DNA of 11,392 bases from JBNKDD01 sp050288085. GTDB lineage: Bacteria; Chloroflexota; Anaerolineae; Aggregatilineales; UBA3940. The notes under the pieces are model-generated. The model did no database searches. It saw nothing but the letters and a program-made list of their open reading frames with translations, and was not told the DNA's origin. Made by a program: the position numbers and the translations under genes. Positions 1 through 5,706 of the stretch are shown here, in pieces. The DNA is taken from NCBI GenBank assembly GCA_050288085.1, contig JBNKDD010000182.1, positions 1 to 11,392 on the forward strand, read 5' to 3'. How positions within the stretch are numbered: the first letter of the stretch is position 1; each line of letters starts with the position of its first letter.

Positions 1-398
1 TGTTTGCGGATGGCTGTGGTCATAACTTCAGCCAGATCGGGTTGGAAGGTCGCCGCCAGGCCAAGCATCTGTGGGAAGATCGTGCCTCCCAGCAGCATGG
101 CACCACAACAGCATTCTTCATGGATAAGAGCCGGTATTCCCAGCCGGGTTTGCTCAATCAAGAATTTTTGCAGGTAATTGGCGGTTTTGGCAGCAGCGGC
201 GGGGTCGAGTATAGTTCCGCCTCCCAGGCGTGTGATCTGCCCGATGCCATCTTTCAAGTTGGCCGCGACTTTTTGCTCATCGAGTTCACCCGCCGTTTGC
301 AGTTCGTACATTAAGCACGACCCGATTTGAGCTAGCTTCTCCTCCAGCGTCATCTGGGAAAGCAGTTTTTCCAGGTGTTTTTCAAGTGATAATGTCAT
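1..398 (-). CDS. GH3-family beta-glycosidase, N-terminal part (cut by window edge)
   Basis: The 132 codons seen encode the start of a glycoside hydrolase family 3 enzyme, probably a cytoplasmic beta-glucosidase or beta-xylosidase that cleaves the imported oligosaccharide. Typical GH3 N-terminal features are the opening LLSQMTLEEKLAQIGS (residues 12-27), RLGIPALIHEE (85-95) and GTIFPQMLGLAATFQPDL (105-122). The start is ATG at 398, preceded by GAGGGA with a 6-nt spacer. No signal peptide is seen, so it should stay in the cytoplasm. It is the fourth gene of the transporter operon, 133 bp after the second permease. The catalytic Asp of GH3 lies further downstream and is outside the window. The usual C-L-(H/S/C)-G stretch reads C96-C97-C98-G99 here. 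Family assignment is firm; substrate is not. Confidence 0.88.
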   Translation of the reverse strand, partial: MTLSLEKHLEKLLSQMTLEEKLAQIGSCLMYELQTAGELDEQKVAANLKDGIGQITRLGGGTILDPAAAAKTANYLQKFLIEQTRLGIPALIHEECCCGAMLLGGTIFPQMLGLAATFQPDLAEVMTTAIRK

Positions 399-451
399 CA
401 ATCCCTCAAGAGTTTCTTATTTTGATCAAGCCCTTACCCGATTTTTTTATA

Positions 452-466
452 GGGACACGGTATCCC
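452..466 (-). other. Small hairpin between second permease and GH3 gene
   Basis: A 15-nt inverted repeat: GGGATA pairs with TGTCCC (one G.U pair) around a CCG loop. In the transcribed direction it is followed by an A-rich run, not a U-run, so it is not a convincing rho-independent terminator. It is more likely an mRNA-stability or processing element. The rest of the 399-531 gap holds only the GH3 ribosome binding site. Confidence 0.4.
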
Positions 467-531
467 ACATAATTCTGTCTTATTTAGATCGGCACCCAGC
501 CCGGACGCAAAGGAAGCTATGCCATCTCCAC

Positions 532-1371
532 TTAGCCCTTGATCGCGCCGCCGGTCAGCCCGGTAATAATATGCTGTTCGGCCACCATATAGAATATCAC
601 CGCCGGGAGTGCGGCCAGGACAATAAAGGCCATCAACTGCGACCAATAGGCTGTATATTGCCCAAAGAACTGCATGGTGCCCAATGGCAGCGTATAGAGA
701 ACCTCGTCATTCAATACTAGCAGGGGCAGGAAAAGGATGTTCCAGCTAAACACCATCGCCAGGGCCGCATTAGCCGCCAGGGCCGGTCTTGACAGCGGCA
801 GCAGTACTTTCCAGAAGAACGTAAAAGATGTTCCCCCGTCAATGTAGGTGGCATCTTCAAGCTCTTTGGGGATGGATCGGAAGAACCCCCGCATAATCAG
901 GATCATCTGGGAGAGTTGAAAGGCCCCTTCAACCAGGATCAAACCGATCAAGCTGTTCAGAAGACTTAACTGCCGCATCAGGATATACAGGGGAAGGATC
1001 GCCGCTGAGATCGGAAACAGCAGGCCGATCATGAAAAAGTTAAAAAGCGTGTCCCGTCCTCTGAAGTTCATCCGGGCAAAGACAAACGCTGCCAGGCTGG
1101 CACTCAGGGTAGACAGGGTGACCGTACCAACCATGACAATGGTGCTGTTCAATAACTGCTGCCAAAAGGATTCTAAATTGAAGATGGCCTGGTAATTATC
1201 AAGTATCCAGACGCTGGGCAGTGCGAACGGGTGGTTGACCAGTTCACCGGATTCCTTGAACCCTCCAAATACGGCGATATACAACGGGCTTAAAACAATC
1301 AGCGCGACAACAGTGGCTGCGAGATATCGCAGCGCAAGAGTTAAAACTTTCCTCATCCGATTGGATTTCAT
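532..1371 (-). CDS. Sugar ABC transporter permease, MalG/UgpE-like (CUT1, second permease)
   Basis: A 279-residue integral membrane permease of the carbohydrate uptake transporter-1 family, forming one half of the channel for an imported oligosaccharide. It has about six hydrophobic segments, beginning at about residues 13-35. The cytoplasmic EAA loop that docks the ATPase is visible at about 170-192 (E-L-E-D-A-T-Y-I-D-G-G ... K-V-L-L-P). Length matches MalG-type proteins. The start is ATG at 1371, with AGGGG 8 nt upstream. It follows the first permease by 124 bp, unusually loose for a permease pair, and the gap contains a hairpin. The partner ATPase gene is absent from the window. Assignment to the family is firm; the sugar is inferred only from the neighbouring GH3 gene. 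Confidence 0.95.
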   Translation of the reverse strand: MKSNRMRKVLTLALRYLAATVVALIVLSPLYIAVFGGFKESGELVNHPFALPSVWILDNYQAIFNLESFWQQLLNSTIVMVGTVTLSTLSASLAAFVFARMNFRGRDTLFNFFMIGLLFPISAAILPLYILMRQLSLLNSLIGLILVEGAFQLSQMILIMRGFFRSIPKELEDATYIDGGTSFTFFWKVLLPLSRPALAANAALAMVFSWNILFLPLLVLNDEVLYTLPLGTMQFFGQYTAYWSQLMAFIVLAALPAVIFYMVAEQHIITGLTGGAIKG

Positions 1372-1407
1372 TCTGATTTCCCCTTTTGTGCTTGTGTCGA
1401 TCTAAGA

Positions 1408-1432
1408 TGGGCCAGAAAAATAAAATGGCCCA
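1408..1432 (-). other. Perfect inverted repeat between the two permease genes
   Basis: A 7-bp perfect stem (TGGGCCA with TGGCCCA; 1408-1414 and 1426-1432) closes an 11-nt A/T-only-plus-one-G/C loop. It lies in the 124-bp gap between permease genes. No U-run follows in the transcribed direction. It could be an RNA stability or processing hairpin that tunes the second permease relative to the first. Confidence 0.45.
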
Positions 1433-1495
1433 ACTGTATCGGAAATAGATAAGGTAGAAAAACCGAAAGGTTCAAAAACAATTATCTGTTTCCAC

Positions 1496-2449
1496 TTAGT
1501 CAGCAACGCCAGCATACTCTCCACGCATGAATAGCCGCTGGTACACCAATGAGAAAGCCAGGCAAATGAGGAAGAGAATGACAGCCACACTTGAGCCAAA
1601 GCCCAGCCGGAAACTGACGAAGCCATTTTTATACATATAGGTGGTAATGACTTCACTGGCATTGACTGGCCCACCTTTGGTCAATAACCACACTATGTCG
1701 AATAGTTGGAATGATCCCAGAATAGATAAATAGACCGTGGTGACAATGGTTCTCGATAACATCGGGATGGTCACATACCACAGGGTCTGGAGGCCATTCG
1801 CGCCATCAATGGCCGCCGCCTCTTCGATATCTGTCGGAATCTGCTGAAGACCGGCCACGTAGAGAATCATGTGCAGGCCGAAATACTTCCAGGTCAGCAC
1901 CACGAAGATGGCAATCAACACTTTTTGGGGATCGCCCAACCAGGCTCCTGGCTCAAAGAAGGGAATTAGAAAATCCAGCACGGAATTGATTACTTCACTG
2001 GCAGCGAAGCGCGGATTAAATATGAAGAACCAGATGACCGATGTAATGGACTCGGAAATGATATAGGGGACGAAGAAAATAGCCCGGAAGACGGCTCTCC
2101 CCGGCATTTTCCGGCCCACGAGCATAGCTAATCCCAATGCCATCGGCAATTGGACTGTGATTGACATCAGGGCAATCAGAAAGTTGTGCAGCAGGGATTG
2201 TCTGAATGGTTTGTGATTAAACAGATAGGTGAAATTGTCAAAGCCGACGAAGTCTGTTGGCGGGCCAAATCCCTTCCATTTAAACATGCTGACATAAGCG
2301 CCCTGAAAAATGGGGAAGATGACAAAGGTTAAGAATAAAAGTGCGGAAGGTAACAGAAACAGCACGATAACCAGGTTGCGGTTTAACCGGTTACGTTTCA
2401 TGTATCCGGCGTCTGATCCTACCAGGCTTTGGGGGATATCTTCTTGCAA
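1496..2449 (-). CDS. Sugar ABC transporter permease, MalF/UgpA-like (CUT1, first permease), TTG start
   Basis: A 317-residue membrane permease, partner of the 532-1371 protein. The first membrane segment spans about residues 26-50, after a short basic N-terminus (MKRNRLNRN at 17-25). The EAA loop is at about 208-229 (I-E-E-A-A-A-I-D-G-A-N-G ... V-T-I-P), and six segments in all are plausible. I chose the TTG at 2449 because a near-perfect Shine-Dalgarno (AGAAGGAGGT) sits 5 nt before it. The ATG at 2401 (residue 17) has only a distant AGGA, and an upstream in-frame start at 2512 would place the Shine-Dalgarno inside the gene. Length fits the family with the TTG start. The gene lies 175 bp after the binding-protein gene, with a strong hairpin between them. 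Confidence 0.93.
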   Translation of the reverse strand: MQEDIPQSLVGSDAGYMKRNRLNRNLVIVLFLLPSALLFLTFVIFPIFQGAYVSMFKWKGFGPPTDFVGFDNFTYLFNHKPFRQSLLHNFLIALMSITVQLPMALGLAMLVGRKMPGRAVFRAIFFVPYIISESITSVIWFFIFNPRFAASEVINSVLDFLIPFFEPGAWLGDPQKVLIAIFVVLTWKYFGLHMILYVAGLQQIPTDIEEAAAIDGANGLQTLWYVTIPMLSRTIVTTVYLSILGSFQLFDIVWLLTKGGPVNASEVITTYMYKNGFVSFRLGFGSSVAVILFLICLAFSLVYQRLFMRGEYAGVAD

Positions 2450-2454
2450 GGCTG

Positions 2455-2464
2455 ACCTCCTTCT
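2455..2464 (-). promoter_or_regulatory. Strong Shine-Dalgarno that fixes the TTG start of the first permease
   Basis: AGAAGGAGGT, read on the minus strand, is an essentially full-length anti-16S match. It ends 5 nt before TTG at 2449. No ATG lies at usable distance, so this site decides the start. Confidence 0.85.
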
Positions 2465-2535
2465 AGGCCACCGGCATACTGTAGGATGCAGCAGCCAGAC
2501 AGTGCATGTCATCTTTTCGACCTAGACTTGATGGG

Positions 2536-2569
2536 GCGGAGCAAACAGGCCCCGGCCTGCCTGCTCCGC
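2536..2569 (-). other. Strong intercistronic hairpin between binding-protein and permease genes
   Basis: GCGGAGCA (2562-2569, minus sense) pairs with TGCTCCGC (2536-2543). Inside it CAGGC pairs with GCCTG around a CGGG loop, and the GG/TT between them can form two G.U pairs, giving about 15 continuous pairs. CCC-AT rather than a U-run follows, so simple intrinsic termination is unlikely. Placement 3' of a sugar-binding-protein gene and 5' of its permeases recalls the stabilising elements that let binding proteins be made in excess (as after malE). That function is inferred. Confidence 0.6.
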
Positions 2570-2624
2570 TTACGATATCATCCGCCGATCAGTTCACACC
2601 AACCGGTAGAATGTATATGATTGA

Positions 2625-4001
2625 CTACTCACCTATCTCTAGGGCGTATGCGTCGTCAACTGCCTGGGCGACTTCCTCAGGGGTTGCCGTCCCGGCGTAG
2701 AGTCCCTGTACCGCTTCATTGAGGGCTGTACCCACTGCGGGGGGCAGGTACTGGTCGTAGTAGAGCTGGAAGTAATCCGCTTGTGCTACGGCATCGTATA
2801 CGAAGAGCATATTGGGATCGGTCAGAGCTTCTTGTGCACCATCGACGACCGGAAGGATCGCCCCGGTTTCGGTGACCAGGATCTGGTTCTCAAGGCTGGT
2901 CATGAACTTCAAGAAGTCAACGGCTTCATCCGGTGCGTTTGCACCCACAATGGTGCCGTTGCCGCCGCCCATGGCGTCGTTCAGGGAACCTGCGCCGCCT
3001 TCCACAGCCGGGAAGACGAAGAAGCCGAGCGAGTCACCAAGGCCCTCGCCACTTGAGCTGTTGACCCGCATGACCTCAGGAGCCCACTGGCCCATCAGCA
3101 TCATAGCGGCTTGTCCATCACCCATGACGGCTTCTGAGTCGTTGTGGGTGGCGGCCATGAAGCCGTCCTGGAAGGGCTCGAGTGCGACCAGTTCCATGAG
3201 CTTCTCGCCAGCTTGCACGTAGGGTTCATCCGCAAACGAACCGCTGCGGCTGTAGGCTGCATCGAATGCAGGCTTGCCGCCGATGCGGGTTGCCAGGTAG
3301 GTCCAGTAGAACATACCAGGCCACTTGTCGCCTTCACCCACGGAAATCGGGGTAATCCCGGCGGCCTTGAGAGTCTTTACGACCTCCAGGAACTCGCTCC
3401 AGGTTTCGGGCGGTGCATCGATTCCGGCTTGGGCGAACAGGTCTTTGTTGTACCAGAAGCCGATCATGCCCATATCCCAGGGCACGCCGTACTGCTTGCC
3501 ATCGTAGGCATAGACACCCAGTGCACCAGCGCCGAAGGAGTCACCCCATTCGCCCTGGATTTCTGGTGTGATGTCCCTGAGCAATCCAGCCTCAGCGAAT
3601 TCGTTCATGACGCCACCACCCCAGCTCTGGAAGAGGTCGGGCGGCTCATTCGCCTGCATGACGGTGGTCAGCTTGGCCTTGAAGGCTTCGTTCTCCAGAA
3701 TGGTGATGTTGATAGTCACATTCGGGTGTGCGGCCATATAGGCATCGGCCATCGCCTGATTGGCATCTTGATGCGGGCCTGGGTCGGATTGGATATGCCA
3801 CCACTCGATGGTAACCGGTTCAAGAGGTTCAGGAGTAGCAGTAACGACTACTTCCTGGATCACTGTTTCGCCTTCGACCTCGACTTCTTGTGTGACAACA
3901 ACGGTCTCAACAATAGTCTCCGGTTCGGGGGCGGCGCAGGCCACCAACATCAGGCCAGCAATAGCCAACAGGCTCAGGGTTAATAGTAACTTCTTGCGCA
4001 T
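2625..4001 (-). CDS. Sugar-binding lipoprotein of a CUT1 ABC importer (extracellular solute-binding family 1)
   Basis: A 458-residue lipoprotein that would capture an oligosaccharide outside the membrane and deliver it to the two permeases. The N-terminus is a lipoprotein signal peptide (MRKKLLLTLSL..., lipobox L-V-A-C with Cys22). A flexible Thr/Val/Glu-rich linker follows (about 28-60, with TVVVTQEVEV and VVVTATPEP). The mature domain starts at about 63 (VTIEWWHIQSDPG). Typical family 1 segments are NEPPDLFQSWGGG, YGVPWDMGMIGFWYNKDLF (the usual 'G+PW...WYNKDLF' region) and GDGQAAMMLMGQWAPE. The start is ATG at 4001, with AGGAGA about 8 nt upstream. The linker style points to Chloroflexota. 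The ligand is unknown; aromatic residues (W-W, W, Y) suggest a carbohydrate, and the GH3 neighbour suggests a beta-linked gluco- or xylo-oligosaccharide. Confidence 0.95.
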   Translation of the reverse strand: MRKKLLLTLSLLAIAGLMLVACAAPEPETIVETVVVTQEVEVEGETVIQEVVVTATPEPLEPVTIEWWHIQSDPGPHQDANQAMADAYMAAHPNVTINITILENEAFKAKLTTVMQANEPPDLFQSWGGGVMNEFAEAGLLRDITPEIQGEWGDSFGAGALGVYAYDGKQYGVPWDMGMIGFWYNKDLFAQAGIDAPPETWSEFLEVVKTLKAAGITPISVGEGDKWPGMFYWTYLATRIGGKPAFDAAYSRSGSFADEPYVQAGEKLMELVALEPFQDGFMAATHNDSEAVMGDGQAAMMLMGQWAPEVMRVNSSSGEGLGDSLGFFVFPAVEGGAGSLNDAMGGGNGTIVGANAPDEAVDFLKFMTSLENQILVTETGAILPVVDGAQEALTDPNMLFVYDAVAQADYFQLYYDQYLPPAVGTALNEAVQGLYAGTATPEEVAQAVDDAYALEIGE

Positions 4002-4167
4002 TTTTTTCTTCTCCTATCCTATTCTTTGGATGGGTTTGTATATTCCCATGTGGTGCTTTACTCCACACAGCTTGTGTAGGCCTTCCGATACAAATCAGGG
4101 CTGAGAGGAAGACCCATATGCATTCGACCAAACTTCCGTCAAATGAGTGCCTTTTCACCTCCTTTTA
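4002..4167 (-). other. Long leader region upstream of the binding-protein gene
   Basis: This non-coding stretch lies between the operator and the lipoprotein start. It holds a full Shine-Dalgarno-like AAAGGAGGTG (4156-4165) with no start codon at normal spacing, since the GTG overlaps the motif itself. It also holds an ACACA/TGTGT hairpin at about 4063-4079 and a 21-codon ORF (ATG 4123 to TAA 4058) that may be fortuitous. A TTGACG at 4137-4142 could be a -35 box, but its matching -10 is weak. I could not assign a clear sigma-70 promoter for the transporter operon. Confidence 0.35.
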
Positions 4168-4189
4168 TCTTCGGAAACATTCCCGGTAA
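4168..4189. promoter_or_regulatory. LacI-family operator upstream of the transporter operon
   Basis: On the plus strand this 22-bp site matches the inverted form of the strong palindrome at 5430-5451 at 18 of 22 positions. The right half is almost intact (11 of 12, ending TTCCCGGTAA) and the left half is weaker. The central CG is CA here. It lies about 167 bp upstream of the binding-protein start. Two further AACGTT-type palindromic cores follow, centred at 4190/4191 (GTAACGTTCT) and 4210/4211 (AAAACGTTTT). Binding by the adjacent repressor is an inference from the repeated motif. Confidence 0.68.
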
Positions 4190-4282
4190 CGTTCTCGAAA
4201 GAAATAAAACGTTTTCTAACGACTTGTGTAGGAGTGTATAAGCTGTTGTCTTCTTTTCGCCTGACCTTTACCAGGCTTATCG

Positions 4283-4319
4283 AAAAAAAACAACACAATC
4301 CGTTAGAACCGGAAGTGTT
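4283..4319 (-). terminator. Rho-independent terminator of the repressor gene
   Basis: It begins 4 nt after the TAG of the repressor gene. AACAC/GTGTT forms the outer stem and TCCG/CGGA the inner stem, with a small 1x2 internal loop and a 7-nt hairpin loop. A G and then eight Ts follow. It would separate the repressor transcript from the transporter operon, supporting independent promoters. Confidence 0.62.
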
Positions 4320-4323
4320 CCAG

Positions 4324-5343
4324 CTATCCGTTCACGGCCCGACAGGATTCCCGAATTACCAGTTTGGTGGGAAATTTTTGCGGGTCGTACTCCAGGGTTT
4401 CACCGTTTATCAGTTTGACAATCATGTCGGCGGCGAGATATCCCATCTCAGCTACCGACTGGTCAACCGTGGTTAATGCCGGTCTAATAAAAGCTGCTTC
4501 GCGCAGATTGTCGAACCCCACCACCGATAGGTCATCCGGGATTCGCACGCCAAGTTCCTCGGCTGCCTGGTAGACCCCCATTGCCGACATATCATTCGAG
4601 GCAAAAATAGCCGTCGGCGGATCATCCAGGGCGAGGAGATTCTTTGTACAGCCCACTGCCGTCTGAGTGGTGTAATCGCCAATTTGAATCAGGTCTTCAT
4701 CCAATGGAAGCCCGGCAGCAGCCAGGCCATCCTTGTACCCCTGTAAGCGGCGATTGGTGCTGACCAATTCAATCCGCCCCGTAATAAAACCTATCCGGCG
4801 ATGCCCTAAGCCGGTCAGATGGGTCATGACCTGTAAGGCCCCGGACCGGTTCGTTGAGATAATGGAGGGGCACTCCGGGCTTTCATTGTTGGGGTCAATT
4901 GCTATCACGGGCGCAACAGTAGGGAAGTTAGTGGCCGCCGGGGTAACGACAATCACCCCATCGGTCACCCGTCCATTCAGAAGCGATACATAATAACTTT
5001 CCTGGGCCGCCGAGGCATTCTTCTGAACATCACCATTGGTATAAATGATCAAGTCATAATCCATTTGAGCAATAGCCCGGTTGACACCCTGCATCACTGC
5101 AATTGAATACAGCGAACACACGTCCGGCATAATCAAGCCGATTACATTGGTACGGCGGCTGCGCATCCCTCTGGCCGCCAGGCTCGAAACATAGCCCAGT
5201 TCGTCAATAACTTGCTGCACCCGCATGTAAGTTTCTGACGCCACATCGTCTTTGTCGTTTAATACCCGCGAGACTGTCGAGACCGAAACCCCCGCTGCTT
5301 CAGCGACATCATGGATGGTAACCGGCTTCTGGCTGGCCCGCAT
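4324..5343 (-). CDS. LacI/GalR-family transcriptional repressor
   Basis: A 339-residue repressor, the usual family length. The N-terminal LacI helix-turn-helix is at about residues 8-29 (VTIHDVAEAAGVSVSTVSRVLN), followed by the hinge helix (about 53-60, SSLAARGM) and the periplasmic-binding-protein-like effector domain (from NVIGLIMPD at 66). Conserved late segments are GHRRIGFITG, PPTAIFASNDMSAMGVYQAAEELG and the C-terminal LVIRESC. I chose ATG 5343 because it puts the helix-turn-helix at the normal distance and has AGGA about 9 nt upstream. An in-frame ATG at 5430 would add 29 unusual residues, lacks a Shine-Dalgarno and overlaps the operator. The hinge residue usually Leu is Met60 here. 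It probably senses the imported sugar and represses both itself and the transporter/GH3 operon. Confidence 0.93.
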   Translation of the reverse strand: MRASQKPVTIHDVAEAAGVSVSTVSRVLNDKDDVASETYMRVQQVIDELGYVSSLAARGMRSRRTNVIGLIMPDVCSLYSIAVMQGVNRAIAQMDYDLIIYTNGDVQKNASAAQESYYVSLLNGRVTDGVIVVTPAATNFPTVAPVIAIDPNNESPECPSIISTNRSGALQVMTHLTGLGHRRIGFITGRIELVSTNRRLQGYKDGLAAAGLPLDEDLIQIGDYTTQTAVGCTKNLLALDDPPTAIFASNDMSAMGVYQAAEELGVRIPDDLSVVGFDNLREAAFIRPALTTVDQSVAEMGYLAADMIVKLINGETLEYDPQKFPTKLVIRESCRAVNG

Positions 5344-5429
5344 GGAATTAATTCCTAATCCGTATCTGACAAAGGATTGCTGTAATGATGAAATGGTGAT
5401 GGTAAAATCAAGACTGCTCGACGGCATCA

Positions 5430-5451
5430 TTACCGGGAACGTTTCCGGTAA
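5430..5451. promoter_or_regulatory. Near-perfect 22-bp palindromic operator at the repressor promoter
   Basis: The left half is TTACCGGGAAC and the right half GTTTCCGGTAA. 20 of 22 positions obey the palindrome, with CG at the centre as expected for LacI-family sites. It begins 8 bp after the predicted -10 box, so a bound repressor would cover the transcription start. This is strong evidence for autorepression. Confidence 0.85.
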
Positions 5452-5459
5452 CCTTTTCT

Positions 5460-5488
5460 ATTCTTGCATACTTTTTTTTTGATGTCAA
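5460..5488 (-). promoter_or_regulatory. Predicted sigma-70 promoter of the repressor gene
   Basis: On the minus strand a perfect TTGACA (-35, 5483-5488) is separated by 17 bp, including an A9 tract, from AAGAAT (-10, 5460-5465, 4 of 6 to consensus). Transcription would start near 5452, at the edge of the operator, leaving a leader of about 110 nt before ATG 5343. Confidence 0.65.
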
Positions 5489-5579
5489 GACTTTACCAGA
5501 CCATTTCACCGAACCTCGCGATTCTGTGCTTGATTTCAGCAGGTTTGAAATGATTGCCCTGGAGCATTTCCTATAGGTT

Positions 5580-5608
5580 TTGGAAAGACAGATACTCCTG
5601 CATATAAT
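5580..5608 (+). promoter_or_regulatory. Predicted sigma-70 promoter of the glycan operon
   Basis: TTGGAA (5580-5585, 4 of 6) and a perfect TATAAT (5603-5608) are separated by 17 bp. The start would lie near 5615, about 90 nt before ATG 5707. The rest of the 5489-5706 gap shows nothing further that I recognise. Confidence 0.55.
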
Positions 5609-5706
5609 AGTGAGGTTGTTTTTTAGAATTAAAGCAATTCCTGTAGTTAATGCCCACTCAAGGTATAATCCGCCCGGCCTTAAGACTAAAAAGACAAGGA
5701 AACAAT

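Noticed and set aside
42..314. A 90-codon plus-strand frame at the left edge
   Set aside because: It is antisense to the GH3 coding sequence, which carries clear family motifs on the minus strand.
1372..1495. AACC-TTTC-GGTT followed by a T-rich stretch after the first permease stop, as a terminator
   Set aside because: The stem is only 4-5 bp and A/T-rich. Termination here would cut off the required second permease, so at most it is a very weak attenuator.
3144..3983. A 279-codon plus-strand open frame opposite the sugar-binding lipoprotein gene
   Set aside because: It lies wholly antisense to a clearly real gene with family motifs, and its translation shows no domain, signal or plausible composition. 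It is a codon-bias shadow.
3907..4158. An 83-codon minus-strand frame beginning at GTG 4158 and running into the lipoprotein gene
   Set aside because: The AGGAGG overlaps the GTG itself, so spacing is unusable. The 3' part is out of frame over the lipoprotein signal peptide, and the protein resembles nothing.
4253..4276. GCCTG/CAGGC inverted repeat in the gap after the repressor gene
   Set aside because: Only 5 bp with an 8-nt loop, no U-run, and it lies beyond the better terminator at 4283-4319. Likely chance.
5344..5430. 29-residue N-terminal extension of the repressor from ATG 5430
   Set aside because: No Shine-Dalgarno precedes it, the start codon overlaps the operator, and LacI-family helix-turn-helix domains normally begin within a few residues of the N-terminus. 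ATG 5343 fits better.
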